From JBPEXY01 sp052031065 (GTDB lineage: Bacteria; Pseudomonadota; Gammaproteobacteria; Immundisolibacterales; Immundisolibacteraceae): a stretch of DNA of 8,189 nucleotides. How positions within the stretch are numbered: the stretch's first letter is position 1; every line of letters begins with the position of its first letter. The position numbers and the translations under genes are program-made. Shown in pieces: positions 5,279-8,189 of the stretch. The stretch covers positions 1 through 8,189 of the forward strand of contig JBPEXY010000265.1 in NCBI GenBank assembly GCA_052031065.1, read 5' to 3'. The notes under the pieces were generated by a model. The model had not been told where the DNA came from, searched no databases, and worked only from the letters and a program-made list of their open reading frames with translations.

Positions 5279-6676
5279 GTGAAACGAACCTCGATCAAAA
5301 CCGTCTTGCAGTCGGTCCAACCGATCAACCAGGTATTGGTAAAGGGTTGGGTGCGAACACGACGCGACTCGAAAGACTTCTCTTTCATCGAACTGAACGA
5401 CGGCTCCTGCCTGGCCAACATTCAGGTAATTGTTGATAGCCGACTTGCCGATTACACCATTGCTCAGCGGGCTAACACTGGTGCGGCAATAGCGGTCACT
5501 GGTCAGCTGGTCGAATCCCCCGGAAAAGGTCAGCGGTGGGAGCTCCAGGCGCAATCAGTATCGCTACTCGGCAGCAGCCCCGAAGACTACCCGTTACAGA
5601 AAAAGCGTCACAGTGACGATTTTTTGCGCACCATCGCCCATTTGCGGCCGCGCACCAACAAATATGGTGCGATGTTTCGTATTCGCTCCCGACTGGCGCT
5701 GGCGATTCACGATTTCTTTGCCCAACGGGAGTTTGTCTACCTGCACACGCCGATCATTACCGGTTCAGATTGTGAGGGTGCCGGTGAGATGTTCCATGTC
5801 ACCACCATGGATCTGGCCAAAGTACCAACGGCGGACGGCAAACCCGACTACAGCCAGGATTTCTTTGGCAAGGAAGCCTCGCTGACCGTCTCCGGTCAAC
5901 TCTGTGCGGAGACCTTCGCCATGGGGCTCGGCAGTGTCTACACCTTTGGCCCCACCTTCCGCTCGGAAAATTCCAACACCAGCCGCCATATGGCGGAATT
6001 CTGGATGGTAGAGCCTGAAATGGCGTTTGCTGATCTGGATGAAGACATGGCACTTGGTGAAGCCTTGATCCACCACCTGGTCGAGGTGGTCATGAACGAA
6101 TGCGAGGAAGACCTCGCCCTGTTCTGCCGATTCGTCGACAGGGAACTCCTCCAGCGGCTGGAGAACATCCGCGCCAACGCGTTCTTGCGGCTGAGCTATA
6201 CCGAGGCGGTAGAGGTGCTCCAGGCGTCCGGGCAGGAATTTGAGTTTCCGGTCAGCTGGGGTGCCGATCTGCAGTCGGAACACGAGCGTTTTCTTACCGA
6301 AGTACACTTCAAGCAACCGGTGATCCTTCATGATTACCCGGCAGACATCAAAGCCTTCTACATGCGCCAGAATGACCCAGATGAGGAAACACCCGGCGCC
6401 ACCGTTGCGGCTATGGATGTTCTGGTTCCCGGGATCGGCGAAATCATTGGCGGCAGCCAACGTGAGGAAAGACTTGACCGACTGACCAGGCGCATGGCTG
6501 AACTGGGACTCGAAGAGGCTGACTACTGGTGGTATCTGGATACCCGCCGATTTGGTAGCGCCCCCCACGCAGGATTTGGACTCGGTTTTGAACGCCTGCT
6601 GATGCTGCTTACCGGTACCAGCAACATTCGCGATGTCATCCCGTTCCCGCGTACGCCGAAGAGCCTGGAATTCTAA
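5279..6676 (+). CDS. asnS: Asparaginyl-tRNA synthetase
   Basis: The 465-residue product attaches asparagine to tRNA-Asn using ATP, in the cytoplasm. The N-terminal OB-fold anticodon-binding domain is marked by VLVKGWVRTRRDSKDFSFIE (19-38), and a short linker leads to HLRPRTNKYGAMFRIRS (121-137). The class II catalytic core shows TPIITGSDCEGAGEMFHVTT (157-176), motif 2 with YTFGPTFRSENSNTSRHMAE (221-240), GEIIGGSQREERLD (387-400) and motif 3 AGFGLGFERLLMLLTG (431-446). The length and the N-terminal alignment with E. coli AsnS (466 residues) support the GTG start at 5279; the ribosome site is weak (GGA about 9 nt upstream). Bacterial AspRS is about 590 residues with an extra domain, so it is excluded. 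The gene is monocistronic in this window, with a probable promoter near 5134-5162 and a strong terminator at 6722-6762. Confidence 0.97.
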   Translation: MKRTSIKTVLQSVQPINQVLVKGWVRTRRDSKDFSFIELNDGSCLANIQVIVDSRLADYTIAQRANTGAAIAVTGQLVESPGKGQRWELQAQSVSLLGSSPEDYPLQKKRHSDDFLRTIAHLRPRTNKYGAMFRIRSRLALAIHDFFAQREFVYLHTPIITGSDCEGAGEMFHVTTMDLAKVPTADGKPDYSQDFFGKEASLTVSGQLCAETFAMGLGSVYTFGPTFRSENSNTSRHMAEFWMVEPEMAFADLDEDMALGEALIHHLVEVVMNECEEDLALFCRFVDRELLQRLENIRANAFLRLSYTEAVEVLQASGQEFEFPVSWGADLQSEHERFLTEVHFKQPVILHDYPADIKAFYMRQNDPDEETPGATVAAMDVLVPGIGEIIGGSQREERLDRLTRRMAELGLEEADYWWYLDTRRFGSAPHAGFGLGFERLLMLLTGTSNIRDVIPFPRTPKSLEF

Positions 6677-6689
6677 ACAGGTGACTGCG

Positions 6690-6710
6690 ATACCGGCTCG
6701 ACCCCGGTAT
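6690..6710. repeat. Small perfect hairpin between asnS and its terminator
   Basis: ATACCGG (6690-6696) and CCGGTAT (6704-6710) form a 7-bp stem with a 7-nt loop, 14 nt past the asnS stop. No T tract follows directly, so it is unlikely to terminate on its own. It may protect the 3' end of the asnS transcript from exonucleases or simply sit ahead of the real terminator. Confidence 0.5.
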
Positions 6711-6721
6711 TGGTTACTGGC

Positions 6722-6762
6722 AAAAAAAAGCCCCGCTGACCTCTTGGGTCGGCGGGGCTTTT
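6722..6762. terminator. Bidirectional rho-independent terminator between asnS and the DUF1329 gene
   Basis: The left arm GCCCCGCTGAC (6730-6740) pairs with GTCGGCGGGGC (6748-6758), including one T-G wobble, around a 7-nt loop. An A8 tract (6722-6729) precedes it and TTTT (6759-6762) follows, extending the stem by four A-T pairs. Read rightward it ends asnS; read leftward the A8 becomes a U8 run and ends the DUF1329 transcript. The stronger U tract serves the minus strand. It lies 45 nt after asnS and 68 nt after the DUF1329 stop. Confidence 0.93.
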
Positions 6763-6830
6763 ACTTATCCGACTTTTGATCGGTTAATCAATTAGACGGC
6801 AGTTATTACCGTCACTTGAGCTTTACTCGC

Positions 6831-8099
6831 TTATTTAATCAACCGCGGAATGGCCTGCGGTTGAAAATCCTTAACTACCAGGCTTTCGTCATTGTGCAGG
6901 CCATGGGTCAACGGTGGCGCAAACACGATGGTTGCATGCAGTCTTTGCACGTCCATGACTGGCACGTAGGTCACCGTCTGTGAGGGAGTGCCATCCTGAC
7001 GGATCGTCGGACGGTAGTTACAGTTCTCAATCCGCCACAGTTCGTTCTTCTGGTCATAAAACTCCTGCCAGTGAACCATTGGCGAATAGAGGTCTGCATC
7101 GTAGTACTGCACTTTACGGCTCAGCAGGTGACCTTTCGGCGGCTTGGCCTCAACCACCAGCACTTCACGTGGCTCCCAGTCATCGAGAATATTCCAGTAT
7201 GGGGCGTTCTCGTGATCGATCATCGGAAACCGGCCCTGGGACGAAGTTGCTTCCAGATCCACATCAACCGTGGAGTGGGGGCTGGCCAGAATCCAGCGTT
7301 TACCGACCAGTTTCCACGAGTCGTACCAGGCGGGGTCGACTGCCATGCCAAAGGCTTCGTCATTCAGCAGATCCGTAGCCGAAAGCGGGTCGGCCCAGGC
7401 GCGGCTGGAAAGGCGACGCACCCGACGAATACTCTTGATGTAGGCGTAGACATCGGGCAACCGTGCATCATCATAAGAGACGGTGACGATACCGAGGCCG
7501 CGGGTATCTTCCGGGTATTTGTTCAATACCACTTCATACTTGACCACATCGTCTTCAAGGACGTGAGGCGTCGCGCTACGACCCTGGGTCAGCAGACGTG
7601 AAAAGCGCCAGTGCTGCTCACGCTCAAAACCTTTTTCGCCGTCAATAATGGCGAAATACATCGGGTTGTAATCAACCGCATCGGCATACCAGGAGCCGCG
7701 CATAAAGTTGTAAGCCACCTTGATACCGTCATCAGGGTTGTTGACGTCGATTTCGGCGAACGGCATACCACTGACGTGCCCTTCAAGAGCCTTGGTTTCA
7801 GGGTTGATACTGGTGCTGCCCGCATGAGTCTTGGTTGCTTCAATCAGGCGTGGGTCAGACTCAATTGGGGCACCGTTACGAAGCCGCATTTTCATGCCAA
7901 ACTCGCGGATCATGCGTTCCTGACTACCCACCAGCAGGTCACCGATGAGCTTGCCATCAAGGGTCATCGTTTTAAGCTCATCGATATTATCGGCACTGAG
8001 AACAGTCCCGGGTTCGATTTCAGCAGCGAAAAGTGATGAGCTGCTTGCTAACAGCGCAGCGCCGAACAGCGCCGCGGTCTTCTGTTGCGGTCTGGACAT
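6831..8099 (-). CDS. DUF1329 exported protein (outer-membrane lipoprotein-sorting-like fold)
   Basis: The 422-residue protein matches DUF1329, a proteobacterial family with a LolA-like fold of unknown function; members are often encoded near DUF1302 and RND-type exporter genes, none of which is in view. Residues 1 to about 25 are a Sec signal peptide: positive start (RPQQK), hydrophobic core AALFGAALLASSSSLFA, cleavage near Ala25 or Ala26. No lipobox cysteine is present, so the mature protein is probably periplasmic or attached to the outer membrane by partners. Typical blocks include YNFMRGSWYADAVDYNPMYF (130-149), IRRVRRLSSRAWADPLSATD (224-243) and LNDEAFGM (245-252). The ATG at 8099 was chosen over an in-frame TTG at 8135 because it starts a clean signal peptide and has AAGGAAG 6 nt upstream. 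The convergent asnS lies 154 nt away across a shared terminator. The promoter is probably to the right, partly outside the window. Confidence 0.88.
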   Translation of the reverse strand: MSRPQQKTAALFGAALLASSSSLFAAEIEPGTVLSADNIDELKTMTLDGKLIGDLLVGSQERMIREFGMKMRLRNGAPIESDPRLIEATKTHAGSTSINPETKALEGHVSGMPFAEIDVNNPDDGIKVAYNFMRGSWYADAVDYNPMYFAIIDGEKGFEREQHWRFSRLLTQGRSATPHVLEDDVVKYEVVLNKYPEDTRGLGIVTVSYDDARLPDVYAYIKSIRRVRRLSSRAWADPLSATDLLNDEAFGMAVDPAWYDSWKLVGKRWILASPHSTVDVDLEATSSQGRFPMIDHENAPYWNILDDWEPREVLVVEAKPPKGHLLSRKVQYYDADLYSPMVHWQEFYDQKNELWRIENCNYRPTIRQDGTPSQTVTYVPVMDVQRLHATIVFAPPLTHGLHNDESLVVKDFQPQAIPRLIK

Positions 8100-8105
8100 T
8101 GAAAA

Positions 8106-8112
8106 CTTCCTT
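8106..8112 (-). promoter_or_regulatory. Ribosome binding site deciding the DUF1329 start
   Basis: AAGGAAG on the minus strand lies 6 nt before the ATG at 8099. The alternative TTG at 8135 has no comparable site and would put 12 residues, including a Cys and His, ahead of the signal peptide. Confidence 0.75.
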
Positions 8113-8189
8113 GTCTGATAACAGTGCACGGACAATCAACCGGACAGCCCTTGGCCCCCCCTGGCACCCACGGACTATCCCCGTTCACC
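8113..8189. other. Upstream region of the DUF1329 gene, cut by the window edge
   Basis: No gene can be recognised in this stretch, although the end of a neighbouring gene could enter from the right. It contains CACGGAC at 8127-8133 and again at 8169-8175, with CCGGAC at 8140-8145 between them. A clear -35/-10 pair is not seen. Confidence 0.3.

Noticed and set aside
5765..6568. 267-codon minus-strand open frame inside asnS
   Set aside because: It is antisense to strongly conserved AsnRS motifs, a common shadow in moderately GC-rich coding DNA.
8100..8135. 12-residue N-terminal extension of the DUF1329 protein from TTG 8135
   Set aside because: The ATG at 8099 has a good ribosome site and begins a normal signal peptide.
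1..8189. CRISPR arrays, tRNAs, rRNAs, insertion sequences or attachment sites
   Set aside because: No regularly spaced repeats, cloverleaf sequences, transposase motifs or long terminal repeats were seen on reading both strands.

Overview
The window looks like chromosomal DNA of a proteobacterium, most likely a gammaproteobacterium of moderate GC content. The signs are a 465-residue AsnRS of the E. coli-type length and motif set, a YcgR-type PilZ protein, a DUF1329 exported protein, a TesB-like thioesterase and compact gene spacing with GTG starts on two genes. The genus cannot be read from the sequence. I found no insertion sequence, phage gene, CRISPR array, tRNA or rRNA, and no sharp change in composition.

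Left part (1-2562, all minus strand). The window opens inside a DUF2235 alpha/beta hydrolase (GFSRG nucleophile elbow) that runs off the left edge. Upstream of it lies a 291-residue membrane protein with two or three N-terminal membrane segments, a Pro/Glu linker and an Ala/Glu/Lys-rich coiled coil; the two genes are 75 nt apart and probably co-transcribed. Ahead of this pair is a possible promoter whose -10 box sits in the loop of an 8-bp perfect inverted repeat, so it could be an operator. Further upstream is a double-hotdog acyl-CoA thioesterase.

Middle part (2563-5278). A 396-nt stretch without a credible gene separates the thioesterase from a divergent YcgR-like c-di-GMP receptor. Convergent to that gene is a minus-strand cluster transcribed in the order cupin, DUF123 GIY-YIG-like protein, DOPA-4,5-dioxygenase-like protein, with gaps of 33 and 9 nt. 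The cupin and asnS diverge from a 169-nt region in which two sigma70-like promoters on opposite strands share almost the same -10 bases.

Right part (5279-8189). asnS, encoding asparaginyl-tRNA synthetase, has a predicted structured leader of about 110 nt and ends at a strong hairpin terminator. That terminator is flanked by A and T tracts and so can also serve the convergent DUF1329 gene. The DUF1329 protein carries a signal peptide and probably works in the cell envelope.

The window mixes a housekeeping gene (asnS) with small conserved genes of poorly known function. The parts most worth a second look are the DUF2235/membrane-protein pair with its dyad, the cupin/DUF123/dioxygenase cluster, and the shared bidirectional promoter.
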